A stretch of DNA of 64,000 nucleotides, taken from Mariniphaga sediminis. GTDB lineage: Bacteria; Bacteroidota; Bacteroidia; Bacteroidales; Prolixibacteraceae. A model generated the notes under the pieces. It saw nothing but the letters and a program-made list of their open reading frames with translations, did not search any database and was not told where the DNA came from. This document shows positions 7,789-16,861 of this stretch, one piece after another. A program made the translations under genes and the position numbers. The DNA lies in assembly GCF_003573545.1 (NCBI RefSeq), contig NZ_QWET01000020.1, positions 21,437-85,436 on the forward strand. Reading direction: 5' to 3'. Every line of letters starts with the position of its first letter. Position 1 is the first letter of the stretch.

Positions 7789-8829
7789 TTATATTATCGT
7801 TTCTTTTAATTGATGCTCATATTGCTTTAAAAGTTGCTTAAACTTTTCGACTGATTCTTCCAACGAAAGTTTTGATTCCCCTCCGGCCGCATTTCGGTGA
7901 CCTCCCCCGGAAAAATGATCCCGGGAGAATTCATTAACCGGGAAATTCCCTTTGGATCGAAACGAAGCCTTTACATGATCTTTCTTTTCAATAAACAACG
8001 CACTGAAAACAATATTATTTATTGAAAGGGGATAATTAACAAATCCTTCGGTGTCGCCCGGCTGAAAATCATAATCTTCCAGTTCTTTCTGCGATATCCA
8101 AATAATGGCAGACCTGAATTCAGGGAAAACTTCCATTTTTTGGCCCAAACAATGCCCTAAAAGTTTCATCCGGTTTTCTGAAAAATTGTGATATATGGCA
8201 GCGTGTATTTTATCGGTATCAATGCCCCACTCCATCAAACTGGATACCACACTAAAAGGACCGGGGCGCGAAATGTTGTGGCTGAAAGAACCGGTATCGG
8301 TCATAATCCCTGTAAAAAGAGCTTCAGCAGCATTGTAATTGATATAATCTTTCAGACCGATTTTTTTTACTACTTCAAATACCAATTCGGCTGTAGAACT
8401 GAATTCCGTTTCTGAAATGGAGTAATCGCAAAATCCGGAAGGGTTTGGATGGTGGTCAATAAGTACTTTGGGCTTTGAAAACTCAAGCAACTTTTTTTCC
8501 ATTTTTGCAGCCCGCTTTGGCTCATTAAAATCCAGGCAAATCAATACATCCGTCTCTTTAAGAAGGCTTTTGACCTGATTCTTTTTCCGTTCATAAATGA
8601 GTATTTCAAGGTCGGAGGAAAACCACTGCAAAAACGCCGGATAGTCGTTGGGGACAACAATTATAACCTCGTGTCCAAAGTTTCGGAGTATTTCGCCCAA
8701 ACCAATGGCAGAGCCAATAGCATCGCCGTCGGGGTTTTCATGTGTTACCAGCAGCATTTTCTGATGCTTTTGTCCCAGCAACTCCTTTAAAGAGTTAAAA
8801 ATCTCATTCCCAGTGTTTTTCAAAACCAT
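7789..8829 (-). CDS. DHH-family phosphoesterase, NrnA-like oligoribonuclease / pAp phosphatase
   Basis: With start at ATG 8827-8829 the protein has 346 residues; the open frame extends 20 codons further up, but those residues look unlike the family. DHH motifs are present: ENPDGDAIGSA (motif I), LICLDFN (motif II), VLIDHHPNPSG (motif III) and, in the C-terminal DHHA1 domain, GGGHRNAAGG. NrnA-type enzymes degrade 2-5-mer RNA (nanoRNA) and 3'-phosphoadenosine 5'-phosphate using Mn2+. It is first gene of an operon with two FKBP lipoproteins and is divergent from ndk. Confidence 0.93.
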   Translation of the reverse strand: MVLKNTGNEIFNSLKELLGQKHQKMLLVTHENPDGDAIGSAIGLGEILRNFGHEVIIVVPNDYPAFLQWFSSDLEILIYERKKNQVKSLLKETDVLICLDFNEPKRAAKMEKKLLEFSKPKVLIDHHPNPSGFCDYSISETEFSSTAELVFEVVKKIGLKDYINYNAAEALFTGIMTDTGSFSHNISRPGPFSVVSSLMEWGIDTDKIHAAIYHNFSENRMKLLGHCLGQKMEVFPEFRSAIIWISQKELEDYDFQPGDTEGFVNYPLSINNIVFSALFIEKKDHVKASFRSKGNFPVNEFSRDHFSGGGHRNAAGGESKLSLEESVEKFKQLLKQYEHQLKETII

Positions 8830-8935
8830 AAAAATTTGAATGGACAAAGATAAGAAATCTGCATCGCGCGCAAAGGCATCTTTCCTCAAATTTTGTTAAT
8901 ATTGCGGCTGTTTTAAATTTAAAAATATTCAGAAA

Positions 8936-9355
8936 ATGGCAGGAAACCAGACTTTCACAATGATTAAGCCCACCGCTTTTAAAAAGAATTATGCCGGTGC
9001 AATTTTAAAAATGATTACAGAAGCAGGCTTTCAGGTTAAGGCGATGAAGCTTACCCGTCTGACCGCAGAACAGGCCGGGACTTTTTACGCGGTTCACAAG
9101 GGAAAACCGTTCTACCAGGCGCTGGTTGAGTTTATGAGTTCCGGCCCCATTGTGGCAGTCATTCTCGAAAAAGAAAATGCAGTAGAGGCCTTCCGCAATT
9201 TTATCGGGGCTACCAACCCGGAAAATGCCGCTGAAGGTACTATTCGCAAATTATATGGCACCAGTCTGCAACAAAATGCCGTACATGGTTCCGACAGCGA
9301 CGAAAATGCGGTGATTGAAGCCGATTTTTTCTTCTCTAAAATGGAACGATTTTGA
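8936..9355 (+). CDS. ndk: Nucleoside diphosphate kinase
   Basis: A 139-residue protein, the usual size for bacterial NDK, which balances nucleoside triphosphate pools by a ping-pong mechanism through a phosphohistidine. The N-terminus ([14 protein letters not shown]) and the active-site motif [12 protein letters not shown] with the catalytic histidine near residue 117 are clear, as is the Kpn-loop region RKLYGTSL. A hairpin with a T run follows at 9364-9387. Confidence 0.97.
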   Translation: MAGNQTFTMIKPTAFKKNYAGAILKMITEAGFQVKAMKLTRLTAEQAGTFYAVHKGKPFYQALVEFMSSGPIVAVILEKENAVEAFRNFIGATNPENAAEGTIRKLYGTSLQQNAVHGSDSDENAVIEADFFFSKMERF

Positions 9356-9363
9356 AATAAAGG

Positions 9364-9387
9364 AAAACGGGAAATTCTTCCGTTTTT
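9364..9387 (+). terminator. Probable ndk terminator
   Basis: AAAACGG at 9364-9370 pairs with CCGTTTT at 9380-9386 across a 9-base loop, followed by one more T. It lies 9 bases after the ndk stop codon. The stem is short, so the strength is uncertain. Confidence 0.6.
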
Positions 9388-9410
9388 CGCTTCCGTGACT
9401 TGATACTTAC

Positions 9411-9507
9411 CGGGTTCGAATTATTCAAAATTGACAATGAAGTATTGACATTGTCAAAATAAACACTTAATTTTAAGTGTTTTATAAGTAAAAATAATTC
9501 GAACCCG
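9411..9507. repeat. Nested inverted repeats forming a possible three-way junction upstream of a lipoprotein gene
   Basis: A perfect 15-bp inverted repeat (arms 9411-9425 and 9493-9507) encloses two further perfect hairpins: 9431-9439 with 9449-9457 (9 bp, loop 9) and 9461-9470 with 9473-9482 (10 bp, loop 2). The outer arm ends 5 bases before the ATG at 9513. In RNA the whole would fold as an outer stem with two side hairpins. It could be a regulatory leader or a short mobile element; no target-site duplication is visible. Confidence 0.8.
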
Positions 9508-9512
9508 ATTTT

Positions 9513-9992
9513 ATGAAAAAGCTAAACCAACAACAGGTCAGCTCCCGCCTGTTTTTTCTGTTGACCATTCTGAGCCTGTTTTATCTGGCCTCATGCCGGG
9601 TAGCATTTATCCCAAACTACAATGCCACTATTTCAAAAAACATTGAAACCACAGCCAAACAGGTAGACAAATTTTACCTTACCATGCTGGAAAAGACCAC
9701 CGAAGAAGATGGAGGCAGAAATTACGATAAATTCACAGAAGAATATGTTGAGATTGAGGTGGAAATCAATTTCATACTAAATCAAAACAAAGTGAGGCCC
9801 CTGAATAAAAATTCCACCCGGATTTGCGAAATAACGCTTGAGTTGTGGCAGAAATACAAAAAAGAACACAAAACCGATAATACGTTAAGCAACGGGCTGA
9901 TCAGGCTCAACCGGAAATCATTTTCCGACCTGTTTTATGCTATGCAGGTAGCCGAAGAGGGTAAAAAAATTGCAGCCAATCCGCCACAATAG
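9513..9992 (+). CDS. Hypothetical lipoprotein
   Basis: A 159-residue protein, not recognised. The N-terminus has a hydrophobic signal segment (about residues 12-26) ending at LASC, a lipobox with Cys 28, so it should be lipid-anchored in the envelope. The remainder is helical and charged, with no catalytic motif seen. It is followed closely by the gene at 10012, with which it probably forms an operon, and it is preceded by the folded inverted repeats at 9411-9507. Confidence 0.7.
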   Translation: MKKLNQQQVSSRLFFLLTILSLFYLASCRVAFIPNYNATISKNIETTAKQVDKFYLTMLEKTTEEDGGRNYDKFTEEYVEIEVEINFILNQNKVRPLNKNSTRICEITLELWQKYKKEHKTDNTLSNGLIRLNRKSFSDLFYAMQVAEEGKKIAANPPQ

Positions 9993-10011
9993 CAAACTTA
10001 AATTTTGTCTT

Positions 10012-10338
10012 ATGAGTTTTAATATAGACGCAGTCGTTTCCGACATGGCATCTGCCATAAAAGATGTAACAGGCAGTCACTGGAATAAAGTAAAAGGGAC
10101 AGCAGACCAGTTTCTTCAAAACAGAAAAGAAAGCCTTGCCCTGATAGCCGAGTTAAGGATAACCGGAGAGCTTAGTGAGGAAAAATTTAAGAGCCGGTTG
10201 CAGGATGAAAAGTTAATTGCTGAAGCGCAACTGAATGCCCTGGCTGTAATTTCTAAGGCCATTGCACAAAAGGCTGCCAATGCTGCCATCGAAGTATTGG
10301 AAAAAGCGGCAAAAACAGCCTTAGGATCCATACTCTGA
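10012..10338 (+). CDS. Hypothetical helical protein
   Basis: With start at ATG 10012 (20 bases after the preceding stop) the protein has 108 residues; the open frame reaches back to 9970 but that would overlap the lipoprotein gene. It is alpha-helical throughout, rich in Ala, Lys, Glu and Leu, with heptad-like spacing in the second half (AEAQLNALAVISKAIAQKA), and has no signal peptide. Not recognised. Its last 18 bases overlap the 3' end of ftcD on the other strand. Confidence 0.65.
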   Translation: MSFNIDAVVSDMASAIKDVTGSHWNKVKGTADQFLQNRKESLALIAELRITGELSEEKFKSRLQDEKLIAEAQLNALAVISKAIAQKAANAAIEVLEKAAKTALGSIL

Positions 10339-11394
10339 GCCCAGTACATATTCAATTATTTTTTCCCTGGGATTGAAAGGGCGTAACTCATCGAGCCCTA
10401 ACGATTTGACAGCCATCTGAATAATTTCTTCTTCAGAAACCTTACCTGAATGCTGTTGCTTTTTCAAAAAATATTTACCGGCATCAAGCATAGCCTTTAG
10501 CGGAATGAGCCCAATCAATTCCGAACCGGTAACCCGAACGCCTCGTTCATGGGCTTTTTTACACACTTCTTCAAATGCAATATGCACGGGTGTAACGGTA
10601 ATGTCAGTCAGGTTTATAGAAACCTGCGACTTTCCATACTCCTCGATAAACCACCCGATGGCACGAATTTTTTTCAATGTCCCGGCGATACGAAGCGGCT
10701 CGCCTGATTTATCGAAAATAATTTTTCCCGTCTTCGGATCGTGTGCAACATGGCCCGATTCACGTACATCCGATGCAATCTCGTTGGCAACAGAGGCAGA
10801 AGTTGTATCAAGATTTATATTATAAGCCACCAGAAAATTCCGGGCTCCAATAACCGTTGCACCCGTTCTGGCAACTGATTCCGACCATTGCCCGGGCCCA
10901 AAATCAGGCTTCCCGTTTTCCGATGTAATTTTTAGCTTTAGCTTTTCATACTCTCCCGAACGACAGTTCGCGAGGCTTCGCCTTTCTTCTCTGAATGCGG
11001 CATTTTCGTAACAGTAAACGGGAACAGCCAACTCCTCTCCCACCCGCTGAGCCAGCTTGCGGGCCAGCCCAATAGTTTCTTCCATTGATATACCGCTTAC
11101 CGGAACCAGTGGGCACACATCGGTAGCGCCAAGCCGCGGATGTTCGCCGTGATGTTTTGCCATGTCAATAACTTGAGCAGCCATTTTTATTCCCTGAAAT
11201 GCCGCTTCCACAACAGCCGAAGGATTGCCTGCAAATGTTACCACGGTACGATTCGCATCCTTGCCGGATTCGGTATTCAGCAGCTTGACACCCTCTACCC
11301 CTTCAATAGCATTGGTAATGGCATTTATGGCTTCCTGATTTCGTCCTTCCGAGAAATTCGGCACACATTCCAGTATTTGTTTTGCTTTATCCAA
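10321..11394 (-). CDS. ftcD: Glutamate formimidoyltransferase
   Basis: The protein starts with ILECVPNFSEGRN, the hallmark N-terminus of FTCD/glutamate formiminotransferases, and has the N- and C-terminal subdomains (HGEHPRLGATDVCPLVPVSG; QVSINLTDITVTPVHIAFEE). It transfers the formimino group of N-formimidoyl-glutamate to tetrahydrofolate, the last step of one histidine degradation route. No ATG fits: the open frame extends to 11463, but that start lies within the terminator of the ferredoxin gene. A TTG at 11394 gives a normal N-terminus, about 357 residues. There is no cyclodeaminase domain and no other hut gene nearby. Confidence 0.9.
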   Translation of the reverse strand: MDKAKQILECVPNFSEGRNQEAINAITNAIEGVEGVKLLNTESGKDANRTVVTFAGNPSAVVEAAFQGIKMAAQVIDMAKHHGEHPRLGATDVCPLVPVSGISMEETIGLARKLAQRVGEELAVPVYCYENAAFREERRSLANCRSGEYEKLKLKITSENGKPDFGPGQWSESVARTGATVIGARNFLVAYNINLDTTSASVANEIASDVRESGHVAHDPKTGKIIFDKSGEPLRIAGTLKKIRAIGWFIEEYGKSQVSINLTDITVTPVHIAFEEVCKKAHERGVRVTGSELIGLIPLKAMLDAGKYFLKKQQHSGKVSEEEIIQMAVKSLGLDELRPFNPREKIIEYVLGSEYGS

Positions 11395-11444
11395 ACTGCA
11401 TGATTTTTGGAGTTTTAAGGTACAAATAATTTTGCTACAAAAAG

Positions 11445-11478
11445 TTAAAGCCTGTCTCTTCAAAGAAACAGGCTTTAA
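11445..11478 (-). terminator. Terminator of the ferredoxin gene
   Basis: An 11-bp perfect stem (11445-11455 with 11468-11478), a 12-base loop, and a T run on the minus strand beyond it. It lies 20 bases downstream of the ferredoxin stop codon and rules out the far-upstream start of ftcD. Confidence 0.85.
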
Positions 11479-11498
11479 TTCAATTTATGTCGTCCGGT

Positions 11499-11820
<322 letters not shown>

Positions 11821-11849
11821 TTGATTTAATAAGCTTTTTGCTAATTTTG
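11821..11849 (+). promoter_or_regulatory. Bacteroidota-type promoter for the ZIP transporter
   Basis: A TTG at 11821-11823 and TAATTTTG at 11842-11849 are separated by 18 bases, close to the TTG-N19-TAnnTTTG layout known from Bacteroidota. The start codon at 11868 would follow a short leader. Confidence 0.6.
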
Positions 11850-11867
11850 AGCGCAAAACAAATATTT

Positions 11868-12692
11868 ATGACTACATCCAACGTATTGTATGCATTACTT
11901 CTCACGGCATTCGCAGGCTTATCTACCGGAATAGGCAGTACGATTGCACTTATGGCCCGAAAAACAAACACCAAGCTGCTTACCGTTTCACTGGGCTTTT
12001 CAGCCGGAGTTATGATCTACATTTCGTTTGTAGAAATATTTTTCGATGCCAAAGAAAGTTTTGTGGCAGGATACGGAGAATTTACCGGGACTTTGTTTAC
12101 TATCCTTGCATTTTTTGGCGGTATTTTATTGATAGGACTTATCGACAGATTTATTCCCTCTTTTGAAAACCCACACGAAATGCGGGCAGTGGAAGAAATG
12201 ACTGATCAGAAAAGGAAAAAATCCAATCATAAACTTTACCGGACAGGAATTTTAACGGCGGTGGTGGTTGCATTTCATAACTTTCCGGAAGGAATAGCCA
12301 CATTTATTTCTGCATTGAATGATCCGACAGTGGGTATTGCCATTGCCATTGCCGTTGCCATTCACAACATTCCGGAAGGAATAGCCGTTTCCGTTCCCAT
12401 TTTTTATGCCACCGGCAGCAGGCGAAAAGCTTTTTTATATTCTTTTCTTTCCGGATTAGCAGAGCCGGTGGGCGCTATTCTGGCCTATTTTTTACTTTTG
12501 CCGTTTTTAACCGCTGCAAATTCAGAAGTTTTCTTTGCTTCTTCCCTTGCTTTTATCGCCGGAATTATGGTTTTCATTTCCCTTGACGAACTATTGCCTT
12601 CCGCGGAAGAATACGGGGAACACCACTGGGGAATTTACGGATTAGTAGGGGGAATGGCCGTAATGGCTGTCAGCCTGCTATTTCTTAACTGA
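11868..12692 (+). CDS. zupT: ZupT-like zinc transporter (ZIP family)
   Basis: With the ATG at 11868 the protein has 274 residues, matching ZupT (about 257-270). Eight membrane helices are expected. The paired metal-binding helices IV and V are clear: HNFPEGIATF and HNIPEGIAVS. The loop between helices III and IV is charged and variable. ZIP proteins take up Zn2+ and other divalent metals across the cytoplasmic membrane. The open frame continues upstream to 11838, but that start would lie inside the promoter. Confidence 0.92.
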   Translation: MTTSNVLYALLLTAFAGLSTGIGSTIALMARKTNTKLLTVSLGFSAGVMIYISFVEIFFDAKESFVAGYGEFTGTLFTILAFFGGILLIGLIDRFIPSFENPHEMRAVEEMTDQKRKKSNHKLYRTGILTAVVVAFHNFPEGIATFISALNDPTVGIAIAIAVAIHNIPEGIAVSVPIFYATGSRRKAFLYSFLSGLAEPVGAILAYFLLLPFLTAANSEVFFASSLAFIAGIMVFISLDELLPSAEEYGEHHWGIYGLVGGMAVMAVSLLFLN

Positions 12693-13322
12693 TTCCATAT
12701 AATATTTACACACCGAAGTGAGTCCACATTTTTCGCATTTTGGTTTGCGGGCCACGCAAACATACCTTCCATGCAAAATCAGCCAGTGATGCGCTTTGGG
12801 AACAAGTTCTTCAGGAATATATTTTATCAGTTGCATTTCGGCAGCCAACGGAGTTTTGGCGCCGGTTGTCAGGCCAATGCGTGCCGCGACTCTAAACACA
12901 TGAGTATCGACAGCCAGCGCCGGTTTGTTGTAAACCACTGAAGCAATCACATTGGCTGTTTTCCGGCCCACTCCCGGGAGCTTTTGCAGATCATCCACAT
13001 CATCTGGTACTTTGCCATCAAACAGCTCCATTAACTTGCGGGCCATTCCTACCAAATGTTTCGATTTATTATTAGGATAAGAACAACTTTTGATGTATTC
13101 GAAAACCTCGGCAGGTTCGGCTTCTGCCATTTTATCCGGAGTTGGAAACCGCCTGAGCAGTTCGGGAGTTATCTGGTTTACTCTTTTGTCTGTGCACTGG
13201 GCTGAAAGAATAACGGCCACAATTAGCTGAAAAGGGTTTTCATACGCTAACTCTGTCTCTGCAACCGGCATATTTTTCTCAAAATACCGAATGACCTCTT
13301 CAAACAACTGTTTCTTTTGCAT
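12678..13322 (-). CDS. nth: Endonuclease III (DNA glycosylase / AP lyase)
   Basis: With ATG at 13322 it has 214 residues, like E. coli Nth (211). The helix-hairpin-helix is LPGVGRKTANV with the catalytic lysine, and the catalytic aspartate follows in AVDTHVFRVA. Four cysteines in the pattern C-x6-C-x2-C-x5-C near the C-terminus hold the [4Fe-4S] cluster. It removes oxidised pyrimidines and nicks abasic sites. The longer open frame to 13385 adds 21 residues unlike the family. Its 3' end overlaps the convergent ZIP gene by 15 bases. Confidence 0.96.
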   Translation of the reverse strand: MQKKQLFEEVIRYFEKNMPVAETELAYENPFQLIVAVILSAQCTDKRVNQITPELLRRFPTPDKMAEAEPAEVFEYIKSCSYPNNKSKHLVGMARKLMELFDGKVPDDVDDLQKLPGVGRKTANVIASVVYNKPALAVDTHVFRVAARIGLTTGAKTPLAAEMQLIKYIPEELVPKAHHWLILHGRYVCVARKPKCEKCGLTSVCKYYMESVKK

Positions 13323-13474
13323 TGATCTGTATTTTGTTACAAAAGAAATAATTTTTTTTGCAAAAGGAATGTAACAATATAGCAATTTACGAGTCCTACT
13401 ATTAGGAAATATTGAGAACTGTTTCTCTCCCTTAAAAAGAAATAGTTTGAGGTTAGCAAATTAAACAGATTTTG

Positions 13475-13500
13475 AAAAGCCGGTGAATGCCGGCTTTTTT
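13475..13500. terminator. Strong hairpin with T run between nth and the ABC-F gene
   Basis: AAAAGCCGG at 13475-13483 pairs with CCGGCTTTT at 13490-13498, followed by more T on the plus strand. It resembles a rho-independent terminator, yet no gene is seen reading into it on either strand: nth starts at 13322 on the minus strand, and the ABC-F gene starts downstream at 13536. It may end a short unrecognised transcript or stop read-through from the ZIP gene. Confidence 0.65.
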
Positions 13501-13513
13501 CATTCGCAATTGT

Positions 13514-13521
13514 TATTTTTG
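13514..13521 (+). promoter_or_regulatory. -7 box upstream of the ABC-F gene
   Basis: TATTTTTG matches TAnnTTTG, 14 bases before the ATG. No -33 TTG at the standard distance. Confidence 0.4.
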
Positions 13522-13535
13522 TCAAAATTTTTTAC

Positions 13536-15422
13536 ATGAGACCATACATTCAGGCAGAGAGTCTTTCAAAACGGTGGGGAGAGTTGATGCTTTTTGAAAA
13601 TATTTCGTTCACTGTTTCCGAAGGGCAAAAGGTGGCATTGATTGCCCGTAATGGAACCGGAAAATCGACACTGCTCGATATACTGGCAGGTAAAGATTCA
13701 CCAGATGGCGGCTCTGTTACTGTAACAAATAATATAAAAATTGGCTATTTCGAGCAAATTCCAAAGTTAAACCCGGAGCTGACTGTATTGGAAGAGGTTT
13801 TTGAAGCAGACAGTGAAAAGCTGCAAACAGTAAAGGAATTTGAACTGGCGGTTGCACAAAATAACCAGCAGAAGATTACTGAGATTTCTGCCAAAATGGA
13901 TGAATTGGCTGCGTGGGACTCTGAAGTGGAAATTAAGCAGGTCCTTACCCAACTCAATATTACCAACTTCGAACAGCTTGTAGGCGAACTTTCGGGAGGC
14001 CAGAAAAAAAGACTGGCATTGGCCAAGGTATTGATTCATAACCCGGATCTCCTGATTCTTGATGAGCCAACCAACCATCTCGACCTGGAAATGATTGAGT
14101 GGCTGGAATCTTACCTCGGAAAATCCAAATCCACTTTGCTGATGGTCACCCACGATCGCTATTTTCTTGACCGGGTTTGCAATGAAATCATCGAAATGGA
14201 AGATAACAAGATTTACCGGTATGAGGGAAATTATTCCTGGTTCCTGGAAAAACGGAATGATCGGATTAAATCACAGCAGGCCTCGGTAACCAAAGCAAAA
14301 AACCTGCTTCGTACCGAGTTGGAATGGATGCGCCGAATGCCCAAAGCCCGCGGGCATAAAGCAAAATACCGCGTTGATTCATTCTACGAAATAAAAGAAA
14401 AATCCACCCGGAAATTTGAGGAAGGAAGTATCGACATCAATATAAAATCGGCCCGGTTGGGTAAAAAAATAGTGGAGATAGAGCATCTTTCCAAATCATT
14501 TCCCGGCATGAACCTGGTGGATAATTTTACTTATAAATTCTCACGTTTCGAAAAGGTGGGAATTGTAGGAAAAAATGGAACGGGTAAAACGACTTTTTTG
14601 AACCTGATAACCGGAATTTTGCAGCCGGATAAGGGAAAGATAGAAATTGGGCAAACCGTTCAATTTGGATATTACCGACAGGATGGAATCAATTTCAACC
14701 CGCAGGAAAGAGTAATTGATGCAGTAAATAAAATTGCCGAATACATAATTTTTGAGGATGGTACGCGCATGACCAGCACGCAATTGCTTACCCGGTTTTT
14801 ATTTCCACCCGAAACTCAATACAATTACATTGAAAAACTTAGCGGCGGCGAACAACGGCGGCTCTACCTTTGTACCGTTTTAATGCAGAACCCTAATTTT
14901 CTGATTCTTGACGAGCCGACCAACGACCTTGATATTCTGACATTGAATGTGCTTGAGGAGTACCTCAGAGCTTTTGAAGGATGTGTAGTAGTGGTTTCGC
15001 ACGACCGGTTTTTTATGGATAAAATTGTGGAGCACCTCTTTGTTTTCGAAGGAAACGGTATCATAAGTGATTTTCCCGGTAGTTATACGATTTATCGACA
15101 CCAGCAACAAAAACAAACCAGGGAAGAAGTTTCAAAGATTTCAGCAAAAAATGTAGCAGGAAAAACCAACCGGAAAAGCAGTTCGGACAGTGGCCGGGAA
15201 GACACAAAAAAGAAGCTTTCGTTTAAAGAGAAGCGGGAAATGGAACTCCTGGAAAATGAAATAGAAACCCTCGAATTACAAAGGAAACAATTGGAAGATA
15301 CCCTTAATTCAGGGACACTTGGCCATGAAGAACTCCACCAAAAATCGGAAGAGTTAGTAAGGGTTAAGTCTTTAATGGATGAAAAAGAGTTACGCTGGCT
15401 GGAACTAAGCGACCGGGCTTAA
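13536..15422 (+). CDS. ABC-F family ATPase (Uup-like)
   Basis: A 628-residue soluble protein with two ABC ATPase domains and no membrane segment. Domain 1: Walker A NGTGKSTLL, signature LSGGQKKRL, Walker B LLILDEPTNHLDL. Domain 2: NGTGKTTFL, signature LSGGEQRRL, FLILDEPTNDLD. The linker between them is helical and basic, and the C-terminus (about 560-628) is a charged coiled coil (KREMELLENEIETLELQRK), typical of Uup. ABC-F proteins act on the ribosome E site or, for Uup, on branched DNA and ribosomes. It ends tail-to-tail with the PUR gene, sharing the bases TTAA. Confidence 0.93.
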   Translation: MRPYIQAESLSKRWGELMLFENISFTVSEGQKVALIARNGTGKSTLLDILAGKDSPDGGSVTVTNNIKIGYFEQIPKLNPELTVLEEVFEADSEKLQTVKEFELAVAQNNQQKITEISAKMDELAAWDSEVEIKQVLTQLNITNFEQLVGELSGGQKKRLALAKVLIHNPDLLILDEPTNHLDLEMIEWLESYLGKSKSTLLMVTHDRYFLDRVCNEIIEMEDNKIYRYEGNYSWFLEKRNDRIKSQQASVTKAKNLLRTELEWMRRMPKARGHKAKYRVDSFYEIKEKSTRKFEEGSIDINIKSARLGKKIVEIEHLSKSFPGMNLVDNFTYKFSRFEKVGIVGKNGTGKTTFLNLITGILQPDKGKIEIGQTVQFGYYRQDGINFNPQERVIDAVNKIAEYIIFEDGTRMTSTQLLTRFLFPPETQYNYIEKLSGGEQRRLYLCTVLMQNPNFLILDEPTNDLDILTLNVLEEYLRAFEGCVVVVSHDRFFMDKIVEHLFVFEGNGIISDFPGSYTIYRHQQQKQTREEVSKISAKNVAGKTNRKSSSDSGREDTKKKLSFKEKREMELLENEIETLELQRKQLEDTLNSGTLGHEELHQKSEELVRVKSLMDEKELRWLELSDRA

Positions 15423-15841
15423 ATATCGTCAAATTCAAGGTCGCTAAAATTTTTATCTGCTACAGCTGCCGACTCTACAGAAATTTCTTCCTGCTCTTCT
15501 ACCTTGTTTTCCTCTACTGCTTTCGATGTAACATCAGGCTCATCCGCTTTTATTTCCGGCTGATTCTCATGAATATAGCCAATTACATCTTCCAGCGTTT
15601 CGGAAAATTTCTCAAAATCTTCGGGATACAGGAAAAGCTTGTGCTTTTCATAACGAAAATTTCCGTCCTCCCCAAATTTCTTTTTACTTTCGGTGATGGT
15701 TAAATAGTACTCATCGTTTCGCGTGCTTTTGACATCGAAAAAATAAGTCCGCTTTCCAGCCCGAATGGTTTTTGAATGAATCCCTTGTTTGGGATTGATT
15801 TCCGGTTTCTTTTTTTCCCCCTTGTAATCAACGTTTTCCAT
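15419..15841 (-). CDS. PUR-alpha-like DNA/RNA-binding protein (DUF3276)
   Basis: A 140-residue protein. Residues about 18-95 form the PUR repeat (IHSKTIRAGKRTYFFDVKST, then YYLTITESKKKF and KLFLYPEDFEKF), which in Borrelia and Bacteroidota homologues dimerises and binds single-stranded purine-rich nucleic acid. The tail (about 96-140) is acidic and probably disordered. A minus-strand TATTTTTG box is at 15876-15883. Its stop codon shares bases with the convergent ABC-F gene. Confidence 0.92.
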   Translation of the reverse strand: MENVDYKGEKKKPEINPKQGIHSKTIRAGKRTYFFDVKSTRNDEYYLTITESKKKFGEDGNFRYEKHKLFLYPEDFEKFSETLEDVIGYIHENQPEIKADEPDVTSKAVEENKVEEQEEISVESAAVADKNFSDLEFDDI

Positions 15842-15875
15842 ACCTTGTGATTTTCGATTTCCCTGGTTAGCGAAT

Positions 15876-15883
15876 CAAAAATA
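15876..15883 (-). promoter_or_regulatory. -7 box upstream of the PUR gene
   Basis: Minus strand reads TATTTTTG, 34 bases before the PUR start codon. No good -33 element. Confidence 0.4.
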
Positions 15884-15951
15884 GAAAATAATTATTAAAA
15901 AACACTTCCGGTCGCCATTAAACCACCGCTGTCCAATAAAAAAATGTTCTT

Positions 15952-16824
15952 TTAATATATTTTACCGGTTGCGGCCAGCAGCGTATTATGCAGTAGCGAA
16001 ACACGGGTCATGGGCCCCACTCCACCCGGAACCGGGGTAATATAGGAGCATTTTGAAGCCACTTCATCGAACAGTACGTCGCCTTTCAGCTTCCAGCCAG
16101 ACTTGGTCTGATCCGATTTCACCCGGGTAGTTCCCACATCAATAACTACTGCACCTTCCTTCACCATATTCTTTTTTACAAATTCAGGTACACCAATGGC
16201 TGCAACGAGGATATCGGCATTGCGGCAAACTTCCTCCAGGTTTTGCGTCCGGCTGTGGGCAACGGTTACTGTGGCATTTATCGCTTTTTGAGATAAAAGT
16301 ACGCTCAATGGCCGGCCAACAATATTACTACGGCCTACAATGACACAGTTTTTTCCGTTCGTTTCAATATTATAGCGTTTCAAAAGTTCCACAATTCCAA
16401 AAGGGGTGGCAGAAACAAAGGATGGTAACCCGATAACCATGCGTCCTACATTTTCAGGGTGAAATCCGTCAACATCTTTTTTTGGATCGATGGCTTCTAT
16501 TACCTTTTGTTCCGAAATATGACCGGGCAGCGGCAACTGAACAATAAAGCCATCAATGTCGGTATCCTCATTCAGTTCCTGCACTTTGGAAAGAAGTTCC
16601 TCTTCCGTTACGTCATCTTCATAACGGACAAGCGACGATTTGAACCCCACGGCTTCACAATCTTTTATTTTGTAAGCGACATAGGTTTCGCTGCCTCCAT
16701 CATGTCCAACCAAAACAGCAGCCAGATGAGGAGTTTTTCCGCCTTTTTCTTTTAATTCCAAAACTTTGGCAGCAATTTCCTGTTTCATTTCAGCCGCCAC
16801 TTTTTTGCCATCAATCAATATCAT
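15952..16824 (-). CDS. folD: Methylenetetrahydrofolate dehydrogenase / methenyltetrahydrofolate cyclohydrolase
   Basis: A 290-residue bifunctional FolD. Signatures: [13 protein letters not shown] with the catalytic Lys and Tyr near residues 50-60, [37 protein letters not shown] (NADP-binding loop) and the C-terminal [13 protein letters not shown]. It interconverts 5,10-methylene- and 10-formyl-tetrahydrofolate in the cytoplasm, feeding purine and methionine synthesis. It lies 37 bases after ffh and is probably co-transcribed with it. Confidence 0.97.
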   Translation of the reverse strand: MILIDGKKVAAEMKQEIAAKVLELKEKGGKTPHLAAVLVGHDGGSETYVAYKIKDCEAVGFKSSLVRYEDDVTEEELLSKVQELNEDTDIDGFIVQLPLPGHISEQKVIEAIDPKKDVDGFHPENVGRMVIGLPSFVSATPFGIVELLKRYNIETNGKNCVIVGRSNIVGRPLSVLLSQKAINATVTVAHSRTQNLEEVCRNADILVAAIGVPEFVKKNMVKEGAVVIDVGTTRVKSDQTKSGWKLKGDVLFDEVASKCSYITPVPGGVGPMTRVSLLHNTLLAATGKIY

Positions 16825-16861
16825 GTTGTTGTTTTTAGTATCGGGTTATTTTGTGCCTTTA

